From Thermoplasmata archaeon (GTDB taxonomy: Archaea > Thermoplasmatota > Thermoplasmata > Thermoplasmatales > Thermoplasmataceae), in contig JAJZKS010000027.1 of the NCBI GenBank assembly GCA_021850835.1, forward strand, positions 1-12,275: 12,275 bases of DNA, read 5' to 3'. The position numbers and the translations under genes are program-made. The notes under the pieces were generated by a model. It searched no databases. It was not told the origin of the DNA and saw only the letters and a list, made by a program, of their open reading frames with translations. Of this stretch, positions 1 through 6,160 are shown piece by piece (position 1 is the stretch's first letter; each line of letters opens with the position of its first letter).

Positions 1-2160
1 CACACATTGAAAGTTGATGAATCCTCTCTCACTGGCGAGTCATTTTATGTTCTCAAAGATGCCGACTCTACGCCAAAATCAGGGCTTATAGCCGAACTTA
101 CCAACATTGTATTCTCCGGAACAATGGTGGTGCAGGGATCAGGAAAATTCATTGCAACAGCAACAGGTAAGAATACAGAACTTGGCACCATAGCTATCCT
201 CACCGAAAAGGAAGGGTCGAAAAAGACTCCCCTACAGGACTCACTTTCAAGACTTATTACGGTACTGGCATCAATGGCTGTAATTTTCAGTGTAATTGTT
301 CCCTTGATGGGATACCTCGAAGGTCAGTCCATAAGCGAAATGATACTTACAGGGCTTTCAATGGCTTTCGCAACCGTTCCGGAGGAGTTACCTGTCATTG
401 TTTCCATAACCCTTGCCATTGGTGCATTTTCCCTTTCCAAGCATAAGGCAGTCGTCAAGGATCTCAGGGCAGCTGAGACATTAGGCAGTGTATCGGTCAT
501 TGCCACAGACAAAACCGGTACCTTAACGGAAAACAAGATGTCAGTGTCGAATGTATACTTTGATCCTTCAACTGTCAGCCCGGGGCTTCAACCGGACTTC
601 ATGGACGAAGCGGCTATTCTTGCCACAGGGACTTTGAACTACTCAAAGGATTATGAGACTTCCCGCAGAGACCCTATGGAAACAGCCGTTTACAATTATT
701 TCATATCCAAAAGGCCTGAAAACATGAACATTGATAAAAAATACAGGCTTCTGGAAGAATTTGGATTTGACAATAACCTAAAACTGTCATCTTATATCTA
801 TGAGAATCTATCCCAGGAAATTTTTATTTTCACAAGCGGGGCACCCGAAGCAATCCTGAATAGACTTGATACAAGTGGCAATTCCAATTCATCAGGCAAC
901 GCATTGAAGGAAGATTTGGCTGCACTTGTGCTCGAGGAAGTCGAGGAAATCTCCTCCAAGGGTGAACGGGTCATTGGTGTTGCTTATAAAAAGCTGGAAA
1001 AAAGCAGCACAGAAAGGAATGATGTTGAAAGCAGTTTGAACTATCTTGGGCTAATCAGCTTTATTGACCCTCCTAGGGAAGAAGTCAAGAACTCTATACT
1101 TGCATGCCAGAATGCTGGGATCAAGGTGATAATGTTGACCGGAGATCATCCCAGGACTGCAAGGGCCATAGCGGACAAAGTAGGGATAAATTCTGCAGGG
1201 GCAGTTTTGACCGGGTATGAACTTGCGAGAATGGATGATTCATCACTCAAAAGCCAATTGGATCGTGTCTCTGTATTTGCGAGGATCACCTCAGAGGATA
1301 AATTCAGGCTAGTGAAGCTCCTGCAAGAAAAGGGTGAAACAGTAGCTGTAACTGGAGATGGAGTAAATGACTCTCCAGCTTTGAAACGCGCTGAGATAGG
1401 GATCTCCATGGGGATCAGGGGGACAGCGGTAGCAAGAGAGGCATCCGACATGATTCTTCTTGACGATAATTTTTCAACAATCGTGGAAGCTGTTCACGAA
1501 GGCCGTGAAATACTATATACCCTAAAAAAGAGCATTAAGTATGAGGTAAGCATAAAACTCTCCCTCGTAATGATTCTCTTTGCTCCACTTATAGTCTCGA
1601 TACCTTTCCCGTTTTCACCAATCCAGATCATAATCTTGGAGCTTCTCCTGGATGTGGCCGCCCTCGGAGGTTTCCTTTATGAGAGGGAGGAATCTGGCAT
1701 TATGACAACCAGGATGAAAAATGCCAAGTCATCTTTCATCAATACCAGTACGCTGGCATATGTTACCCTTACGTCGCTGGCTATTGCCGGGGCAGTTTTT
1801 GGAATCTACTTTTTCCTGGTACAGACTTCTGGGGATCTTGAAAGGTCACAGACTGCGGCTTTCGCTGCTTGGGTTATTGCTCAACTGTTTCTCGCGCAAA
1901 ATCTAAGGACTGAAAGGGAACCCGTATCAGTCAAGGGATTCTTTTCAAACAAAGTTGTACTGATATGGGGGATACTCGTGTTCATCACCTTATTCATAAT
2001 AACAATCTTCCCCTCGCTCCAGTTGATTTTGCATACAGCTGACCTTACTGCATTTGACTGGGTACTGGTAATTGCCGGTACTGCAGCTGCAACATTCTGG
2101 ATGGAAGCGGTAAAGATTTGGCATTACTATTCGGGAAAACACCGCCGCAAGGGCCAATGA
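1..2160 (+). CDS. P-type cation-transporting ATPase (type II-like), 5'-truncated by window edge
   Basis: ATP-driven cation pump of the inner membrane, 719 residues visible; the frame is open at base 1, so the N-terminus (M1, M2 and part of the A domain) lies outside. Counting from the first codon, the A-domain TGES is at 11-14, M4 carries PEELP at 127-131, the phosphorylated Asp is D170 in DKTGTLT, the P domain has TGDHP at 380-384 and the hinge motif TGDGVND at 451-457. Six hydrophobic segments follow the P domain, as in the P2 class. Oddities: the nucleotide-domain KGA motif reads SGA (279-281), and the M5/M6 residues that bind Ca2+ in SERCA are mostly replaced (by hand alignment K519, L522, E547, L550; D551 kept). 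The ion is therefore not assignable: H+, Na+/K+, Mg2+ or Ca2+ are all possible. It converges on the next gene with 3 bp between stop codons. Confidence 0.95.
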   Translation, partial: HTLKVDESSLTGESFYVLKDADSTPKSGLIAELTNIVFSGTMVVQGSGKFIATATGKNTELGTIAILTEKEGSKKTPLQDSLSRLITVLASMAVIFSVIVPLMGYLEGQSISEMILTGLSMAFATVPEELPVIVSITLAIGAFSLSKHKAVVKDLRAAETLGSVSVIATDKTGTLTENKMSVSNVYFDPSTVSPGLQPDFMDEAAILATGTLNYSKDYETSRRDPMETAVYNYFISKRPENMNIDKKYRLLEEFGFDNNLKLSSYIYENLSQEIFIFTSGAPEAILNRLDTSGNSNSSGNALKEDLAALVLEEVEEISSKGERVIGVAYKKLEKSSTERNDVESSLNYLGLISFIDPPREEVKNSILACQNAGIKVIMLTGDHPRTARAIADKVGINSAGAVLTGYELARMDDSSLKSQLDRVSVFARITSEDKFRLVKLLQEKGETVAVTGDGVNDSPALKRAEIGISMGIRGTAVAREASDMILLDDNFSTIVEAVHEGREILYTLKKSIKYEVSIKLSLVMILFAPLIVSIPFPFSPIQIIILELLLDVAALGGFLYEREESGIMTTRMKNAKSSFINTSTLAYVTLTSLAIAGAVFGIYFFLVQTSGDLERSQTAAFAAWVIAQLFLAQNLRTEREPVSVKGFFSNKVVLIWGILVFITLFIITIFPSLQLILHTADLTAFDWVLVIAGTAAATFWMEAVKIWHYYSGKHRRKGQ

Positions 2161-2163
2161 AAA

Positions 2164-2820
2164 TCAATTCCTTTTTGTAATTGTTTTTCTGGCTTCATCC
2201 AAGATAGCGAGGACAACATCACTTTCCACCTGTTTGAAATCTTCATAGAATTCTCCAACCGCCTCCATATACAGTACAGGCTCCGCACAAACTATCTCAT
2301 CAGCAGATTCTCTCAATTCTTCTAATACGGATCTCTGTCCCACGGGTACTGCGACAATTATCCTGGACTGCCCTATTTTTTTGAAGAATTTGAGCGCGGC
2401 CTTCATGGTGGAACCGGTTGCAATACCATCATCCACAACGATGGCAGTTGCTTCCGGAGCCAGAAGCATTTTGTCCTCTGGCCTGATTTTTTTCTGCAAT
2501 TCCTTAATGTCAGCCATTTTCCTTTGGATAGCTGACTTCAAATCATTTTCATGAAGATGCATGTGTGAGAGAATTTCCTTGTTATAGTAAACACACGGCT
2601 CCTCCCCTTCTGTGACGGCACCAAGGGCAAGTTCTTCCTGCAAGGGTGCACCGAGCTTTTTCACAATGAAAGCTTCCAAAGGCGCATTCAGGAATCTTGC
2701 AACCTCATAAGCCACGGGAATTCCTCCTCTTGTCAAGCCATATACGATAATATTCCTCCCCTGATATTTTTTAAGGAGCAAAGATAGCTTCTGGCCTGCA
2801 TCTTTCCTATTCTTGAACAT
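2164..2820 (-). CDS. phosphoribosyltransferase family protein (COG1926 type)
   Basis: A 218-residue soluble protein with the type I phosphoribosyltransferase fold. The PRPP-binding loop is clear at residues 128-139 (VVDDGIATGSTM), with the two acidic residues D130-D131 followed by the Gly/Thr loop. The N-terminal part has the family's GLTRGGIPVAYEVA (28-41) and VKKLGAPLQEELALGAV (53-69) blocks, which match the predicted-phosphoribosyltransferase group COG1926 rather than a named purine or pyrimidine salvage enzyme. The nucleobase or other acceptor is unknown. The ATG is preceded by a TATA-like element about 26 bp upstream and no Shine-Dalgarno, so the message is probably leaderless. It is transcribed alone and converges with the ATPase gene. 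Length agrees with the family (about 210-220 residues). Confidence 0.88.
   Translation of the reverse strand: MFKNRKDAGQKLSLLLKKYQGRNIIVYGLTRGGIPVAYEVARFLNAPLEAFIVKKLGAPLQEELALGAVTEGEEPCVYYNKEILSHMHLHENDLKSAIQRKMADIKELQKKIRPEDKMLLAPEATAIVVDDGIATGSTMKAALKFFKKIGQSRIIVAVPVGQRSVLEELRESADEIVCAEPVLYMEAVGEFYEDFKQVESDVVLAILDEARKTITKRN
2172..2188 (+). terminator. paired T-run terminator behind the ATPase gene
   Basis: Two runs of five T (2172-2176 and 2184-2188) lie 12-28 bases past the ATPase stop, inside the 3' end of the opposing phosphoribosyltransferase gene. Archaeal RNA polymerase terminates at such T-runs without needing a hairpin. The assignment is inferred from position and composition. Confidence 0.45.
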
Positions 2821-2836
2821 GTGATCTATCAGTGAG

Positions 2837-2850
2837 ATATAATTTAATTA
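2837..2850 (-). promoter_or_regulatory. TATA-type promoter of the phosphoribosyltransferase gene
   Basis: Read on the minus strand the stretch is TAATTAAATTATAT, centred about 23-26 bp before the ATG. That is the normal distance from an archaeal TATA box to a transcription start at the initiation codon, so it points to a leaderless message. Confidence 0.5.
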
Positions 2851-2972
2851 TTGAATGGCTAACTAGGAAGCATTCCCGGTATTTCTCTCTCAACTTCCTG
2901 ATCAGGTTGCAAGGCAATTGAAAAATGCAATACTTAAGCCCTAAGAGCAACATATCTGGAATACAAGGATGG

Positions 2973-2978
2973 AAAAAA
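2973..2978 (-). terminator. T6 terminator of tRNA-Val
   Basis: Six T on the minus strand begin two bases past the tRNA discriminator base, a typical archaeal terminator position for a tRNA gene. Confidence 0.55.
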
Positions 2979-2979
2979 G

Positions 2980-3052
2980 TGGGCCCGACCGGATTTGAAC
3001 CGGTGACCACCGCCTTGTAAGGGCGGTATCATAACCACTAGACTACGAGCCC
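2980..3052 (-). tRNA. tRNA-Val (anticodon TAC)
   Basis: The minus strand folds into a complete 73-nt cloverleaf. The acceptor arms are GGGCTCG and CGGGCCC (one T-G wobble) with discriminator A at 2980. The anticodon stem CCGCC/GGCGG encloses the 7-base loop CTTACAA, giving anticodon TAC, which reads GUA valine codons. The T-arm is ACCGG-TTCAAAT-CCGGT. No intron is visible. CCA is not encoded (bases after the discriminator are CTTTTTT), so it must be added post-transcriptionally. Confidence 0.97.
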
Positions 3053-3081
3053 TGTTATAAGCAAGTTCACGTATTCACTGG

Positions 3082-3092
3082 GAATATATTAT
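3082..3092 (-). promoter_or_regulatory. TATA box of tRNA-Val
   Basis: The minus strand reads ATAATATATTC, centred about 35 bp before the mature tRNA 5' end. This allows a short 5' leader for RNase P processing. The element lies in the 57-bp gap between the tRNA and the ribbon-helix-helix gene upstream. Confidence 0.5.
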
Positions 3093-3109
3093 TTTCATGC
3101 ATTTACTGC

Positions 3110-3580
3110 TTACTTGGATATCCTCACTTCATCTATGAGAGTGGATCTGAGTAGAATAGATGCCTTGCTTACCGACTTTGGAATCACTATGACTTTTATG
3201 TTAGTGAGGCTCTCCACGTGCTTTGTAATATCATCTGTGTTTATATCTTCAAATATCAATGTGTCGATGTTCCTGAATACGATTTTTGTGGATATCTCTG
3301 CCAAATCCTCTCCATTTATGGTAAGGGTTTTGATGTTCTCTATGTACTTCACAGAACCTTTGGTGGCGCCCTCTATGAAATTTTTGGAAAGATGTTTGGC
3401 CCCCTCTACTCCGGAAAGAAATGTTCTGTAAGCCTCGTTTGTAATTTCTCCCAGTGTCTGTCCCGTGTCTCTTGTCAGTTTCAGAATTCTCCCGTATATA
3501 TCCTTTCTTACTCCTTTAACTGAAATGTTCTGTTTGGTCTCTTCGTTTTCAGTCTCTTCTCTTTCCGTATTTTTTTCCAT
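3110..3580 (-). CDS. ribbon-helix-helix-like putative DNA-binding protein
   Basis: A 156-residue protein without a specific family name that I recognise. After a charged Glu-rich tail (1-17), residues 18-55 look like a ribbon-helix-helix unit: a short strand (NISVKGV), helix A (25-39) and helix B (42-55), with TGQTLGEITNEAY resembling the turn between helices in archaeal RHH proteins. Residues 84-148 alternate Ile/Val/Leu with polar positions (LTING, IVFRNIDTLIF, IKVIVIP) as in short beta-repeat folds, so the protein may be a DNA-binding head with a separate beta-rich domain. No membrane segment. It diverges from the Rieske operon across 155 bp and may regulate it, itself, or both (inference). 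The TATA box about 23 bp before ATG suggests a leaderless message. Alternative: an RHH-fold protein with a structural or antitoxin role. Confidence 0.7.
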   Translation of the reverse strand: MEKNTEREETENEETKQNISVKGVRKDIYGRILKLTRDTGQTLGEITNEAYRTFLSGVEGAKHLSKNFIEGATKGSVKYIENIKTLTINGEDLAEISTKIVFRNIDTLIFEDINTDDITKHVESLTNIKVIVIPKSVSKASILLRSTLIDEVRISK

Positions 3581-3598
3581 GCATATACAGTTGGTACC

Positions 3599-3606
3599 AG
3601 TATATT
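3599..3606 (-). promoter_or_regulatory. TATA box of the ribbon-helix-helix-like gene
   Basis: The minus strand reads CTAATATACT across 3598-3607, centred about 23 bp before the ATG at 3580. This suits leaderless initiation. The 22-bp dyad at 3609-3630 abuts its upstream edge, where TFB would bind. Confidence 0.5.
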
Positions 3607-3608
3607 AG

Positions 3609-3630
3609 GATTTCGAGATATCCAGAAATC
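3609..3630. promoter_or_regulatory. 22-bp imperfect dyad, candidate operator
   Basis: Arms GATTTC (3609-3614) and GAAATC (3625-3630) are inverted copies, and the palindrome GATATC (3617-3622) sits exactly on the same axis, so 9 of 11 base pairs are symmetric. It adjoins the TATA box of the divergent ribbon-helix-helix-like gene. The operator role is inferred from symmetry and position only. Confidence 0.4.
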
Positions 3631-3706
3631 TAAAAATCCTTTTTCATTATCTAAGGTATTACCTAATTGCCAGTTTTATAAGGTAAACAGTTGAAAAATC
3701 TAAAAA
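3626..3706 (+). repeat. 11-bp direct repeat in the divergent spacer
   Basis: AAATCTAAAAA occurs at 3626-3636 and again at 3696-3706, 70 bp apart. The second copy lies directly upstream of the Rieske TATA box. The sequence is A-rich, so coincidence is possible, but the placement at both promoters suggests a shared regulatory element. Confidence 0.3.
3654..3664. promoter_or_regulatory. 11-bp palindrome AGGTA-T-TACCT, candidate operator
   Basis: A perfect palindrome with one central base lies midway between the two divergent promoters. The half-site AAGGTA recurs at 3680-3685, and GGTACC occurs at 3593-3598. Repeated short half-sites of this kind are typical of ribbon-helix-helix operators; the link is inferred. 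Confidence 0.3.
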
Positions 3707-3708
3707 AA

Positions 3709-3716
3709 CTTATACA
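3709..3716 (+). promoter_or_regulatory. TATA box of the Rieske/cytochrome b operon
   Basis: CTTATACA is centred about 23 bp before the Rieske ATG and is preceded by an A-run, with no Shine-Dalgarno before the ATG, suggesting a leaderless message. A second TATA-like element (TTTTATAAGG, 3674-3683) could drive a longer transcript. Confidence 0.5.
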
Positions 3717-3735
3717 GTAGTTCTATTCATCTTCC

Positions 3736-4473
3736 ATGGACGATGAGCCAATAGATCAGGGAAAAAGGAATTTCCTGAAGGCAATGATCGTAGTTTCCGC
3801 GGGAGCCGCAGTCGTTGGGGTCGCAAATGGCGTTATCAGGAATCTTATAACTCCTGCCGCCGGTCTTACTTCGTTTCCCACACTCACTCTCGTTGACGAA
3901 GCAACTGGCGCCCCCATACACACCCCAGATATTAAGGTAAATAGCACAAAAGCTTACATCTTTTATTACCCACTGGACAATGATCCAAATTTTCTGTTAA
4001 GATTGGGAGATACGAGCAACAATGATGTAAGAGTAACTCCGCAGAATGTCACTATACCTGCAACTGGCGCGGTATTCAGGTCTCCTGGTGGAGTGGGCCC
4101 CTATGGCTCGGTAGTATCTTTCAGCGCAATATGCCAGCATCTCGGATGTGTTCCCCCAATTATCCACTACTATAGTGGAGGGTCAGCAATTCCCGGGCAC
4201 CCGTCACTTAGCAGCCCCACCGGTTTTATCCATTGCAACTGCCATGGCAGTACATACGATCCGGCCCAGGGGGCAGCAGTTGTTACCGGTCCAACAGTGA
4301 AGCCGCTACCCAATGTTGTGCTGGATTTTGACCCTATCACTGACACTTACAAGGTAAGAAGTATGCTTGGCCCGACAATATATGGAAAACCCAGTGACCT
4401 TGAAGGCGGAACGCCATTTCCAAGCGGAACAACAACCACAAAGGTTTCACAGGTTAGCGTTGCGGGGGCTTAA
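3736..4473 (+). CDS. Rieske [2Fe-2S] iron-sulfur protein of a bc1-like complex
   Basis: Accepts an electron from quinol bound at cytochrome b and passes it to an outside acceptor. 245 residues. Box I is CQHLGC (133-138) and box II CNCHGS (167-172): C133, H135, C167 and H170 should hold the [2Fe-2S] cluster, and C138-C169 the stabilising disulfide. The boxes are 28 residues apart, longer than in mitochondrial or bacterial bc1 Rieske proteins, a difference also seen in archaeal relatives. The N-terminus has KRNFLK (10-15) before a hydrophobic stretch (16-35), resembling a Tat signal in which the first Arg is Lys; it probably stays as a membrane anchor with the cluster domain outside. First gene of the operon, 13 bp before cytochrome b. 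The partner accepting its electron (cytochrome c1 or a copper protein) is not encoded here. Confidence 0.96.
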   Translation: MDDEPIDQGKRNFLKAMIVVSAGAAVVGVANGVIRNLITPAAGLTSFPTLTLVDEATGAPIHTPDIKVNSTKAYIFYYPLDNDPNFLLRLGDTSNNDVRVTPQNVTIPATGAVFRSPGGVGPYGSVVSFSAICQHLGCVPPIIHYYSGGSAIPGHPSLSSPTGFIHCNCHGSTYDPAQGAAVVTGPTVKPLPNVVLDFDPITDTYKVRSMLGPTIYGKPSDLEGGTPFPSGTTTTKVSQVSVAGA

Positions 4474-4479
4474 AGAGGT
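4474..4479 (+). promoter_or_regulatory. Shine-Dalgarno of cytochrome b
   Basis: AGAGGT follows the Rieske stop directly and lies 7 bases before the cytochrome b ATG, complementing the anti-SD of 16S rRNA. It fixes the start and shows that internal operon genes use SD-led initiation. Confidence 0.6.
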
Positions 4480-4486
4480 TTTTTAA

Positions 4487-6160
4487 ATGGCTCAAAGTAA
4501 ATTTAAATTGGTCAAAATCCCAAAAGTGGACGACATCCTAGGTCCCGATCCCATGCATATAGAGGAACTTCCGCTCAAGAAAGTGCCCGATTACATGAGG
4601 AAAAGGGGAGGAATCTGGTACTGGACGGGCGCAATTATCAGCATGGCCTTTGTCTACCAGATTATAACCGGCTTGTTGCTCCTGCTGTATTACAATCCAT
4701 CAGAAGCATATCTATCCACAGAAGCAATAATCACATCAATACCATTCGGCTCTTTCATGCTCACTACACACCTTTATGGTGCGTATGCAATGATTTTCCT
4801 AATTTATGTGCACATGTACAGGAACTACTTCTTCGGTTCTTACAAGAAACCGAGGCAGCTCCAGTGGATAATTGGAGTGCTATTGCTTGCAATCACCGTC
4901 GGAGTTGGTTTCTTCGGATATTCAATGACTGGCGACGTTCTTTCTGCAGATGCAACAGATGTGGGAAGAGGAATAGCCCAGGCAACACCTTTCTTGGGGA
5001 ATTCTCTTGAAGCCATATTCTTTGGAAACGGCACTTCAACTAGTTTATTCATTCACATGCTTGCCTGGCACGTAATCCTTGTACTGCTCATTGGAGTACT
5101 CTTTGGTGCACACTTCTGGCTGGCAGAAGCAAATGGAATAATGCCATCACACAAAGATGTGAACCACAAGGCACCTGCGGTTGACACCGAAGAAGAAAAG
5201 CACAGGAAGTGGTACCCTTACAACTTCGGGTTCATGACACAACTGGCAATGTACAGTTTCGGGCTGTTAATGCTTATACCTTCCGTAATTGCTTTACTAC
5301 CAAATGTACCTGCACTGTTTTCGCCATTCCCCCAAGTATCACCAAGCAGCCCTCTAGCTGCTTATGTTCCTGCATATCCACCGTGGTTCCTTCTATTTGT
5401 ATACAAGGCAGTTGACTTTGAAATGTTCAATGCAGCCGGGGCACTATCTGCACTTGCCGCAACGGCAGTGTTCGGAATAGTCCCACTAGTTTACTTCCTC
5501 CTGCTGCCATTCATAGATACCACAGACGACCTCCACCCACTTTCAAGACCACTGGTTACCTCATTTGGAATACTTGGGATCCTTTACATGTCAATACTTT
5601 CGGCGTGGGGGGCCCTTACACCCGGTGTGCAGATTCCAAACTGGGAGGTGGCAGCAGTATTCATTCCTCCATTTGTCATAGTTGTCGCTGGGGTCACAGT
5701 ACTTTCCCGCCTGTTCAAGAAAGGAAAATTCAAGGTAAGCACTAGCAAGATAACCACATCATTCCTTGTATTCCTGTTCATACTGATGTTTGCGGCATAC
5801 AACTTTGGCCAGAATTTCACAGCAACACTGGTTCATACAAGTGGGCTCAACATAGTAACCTCACTGTTCACAGGAGGGGTAATGGTCTTTGGGGCCGTTG
5901 GAACTATGAAATCCGCCAACATGTCGCTTGAACATGAGAAGAAGGTAGAGAGTGAGAACACTTTCCACCTCAACAAGAATGTGGCAGTGATCCTGTCCGC
6001 ACTTCTCACTGTTGGCACAATTGTGATCATATATCTCATTATGCAGCTGGATCCAATCGGGGCTGTTTCAAATGCAGAGTTTGGAATCGGGCTCGGGTTT
6101 ATCCTGGTTTTTGCTGGCACAATTATGAGAATTTACAGGGCAGCGTTCTACGATGAGTGA
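4487..6160 (+). CDS. cytochrome b of a bc1-like quinol-oxidising complex (PPWF type)
   Basis: Membrane diheme subunit that oxidises quinol at the Qo site and passes one electron to the Rieske protein and one through two b hemes. 557 residues. Heme ligands are H95/H109 in helix B and H195/H209 in helix D, each pair 13 residues apart, the spacing of mitochondrial-type cytochrome b. The Qo motif, PEWY in mitochondria, reads PPWF (298-301), the variant known from Archaea. I count about 12 hydrophobic segments; the eight of a normal fused cytochrome b are followed by about four more (from about residue 420), so the protein is some 130-150 residues longer than usual. It lies 13 bp behind the Rieske gene with its own SD, and its stop overlaps the next gene by 8 bp. 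Identification as cytochrome b is secure; the roles of the extra C-terminal helices are unknown. Confidence 0.96.
   Translation: MAQSKFKLVKIPKVDDILGPDPMHIEELPLKKVPDYMRKRGGIWYWTGAIISMAFVYQIITGLLLLLYYNPSEAYLSTEAIITSIPFGSFMLTTHLYGAYAMIFLIYVHMYRNYFFGSYKKPRQLQWIIGVLLLAITVGVGFFGYSMTGDVLSADATDVGRGIAQATPFLGNSLEAIFFGNGTSTSLFIHMLAWHVILVLLIGVLFGAHFWLAEANGIMPSHKDVNHKAPAVDTEEEKHRKWYPYNFGFMTQLAMYSFGLLMLIPSVIALLPNVPALFSPFPQVSPSSPLAAYVPAYPPWFLLFVYKAVDFEMFNAAGALSALAATAVFGIVPLVYFLLLPFIDTTDDLHPLSRPLVTSFGILGILYMSILSAWGALTPGVQIPNWEVAAVFIPPFVIVVAGVTVLSRLFKKGKFKVSTSKITTSFLVFLFILMFAAYNFGQNFTATLVHTSGLNIVTSLFTGGVMVFGAVGTMKSANMSLEHEKKVESENTFHLNKNVAVILSALLTVGTIVIIYLIMQLDPIGAVSNAEFGIGLGFILVFAGTIMRIYRAAFYDE

Noticed and set aside
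2807..3010. 67-codon minus-strand frame
   Set aside because: It starts inside tRNA-Val and overlaps the phosphoribosyltransferase start; the sequence is translated tRNA and spacer with no domain.
3114..3523. Two plus-strand frames (105 and 101 codons) opposite the RHH-like gene
   Set aside because: The minus-strand gene has a promoter, a plausible fold and normal archaeal codon use; the plus frames have neither promoter nor motif.
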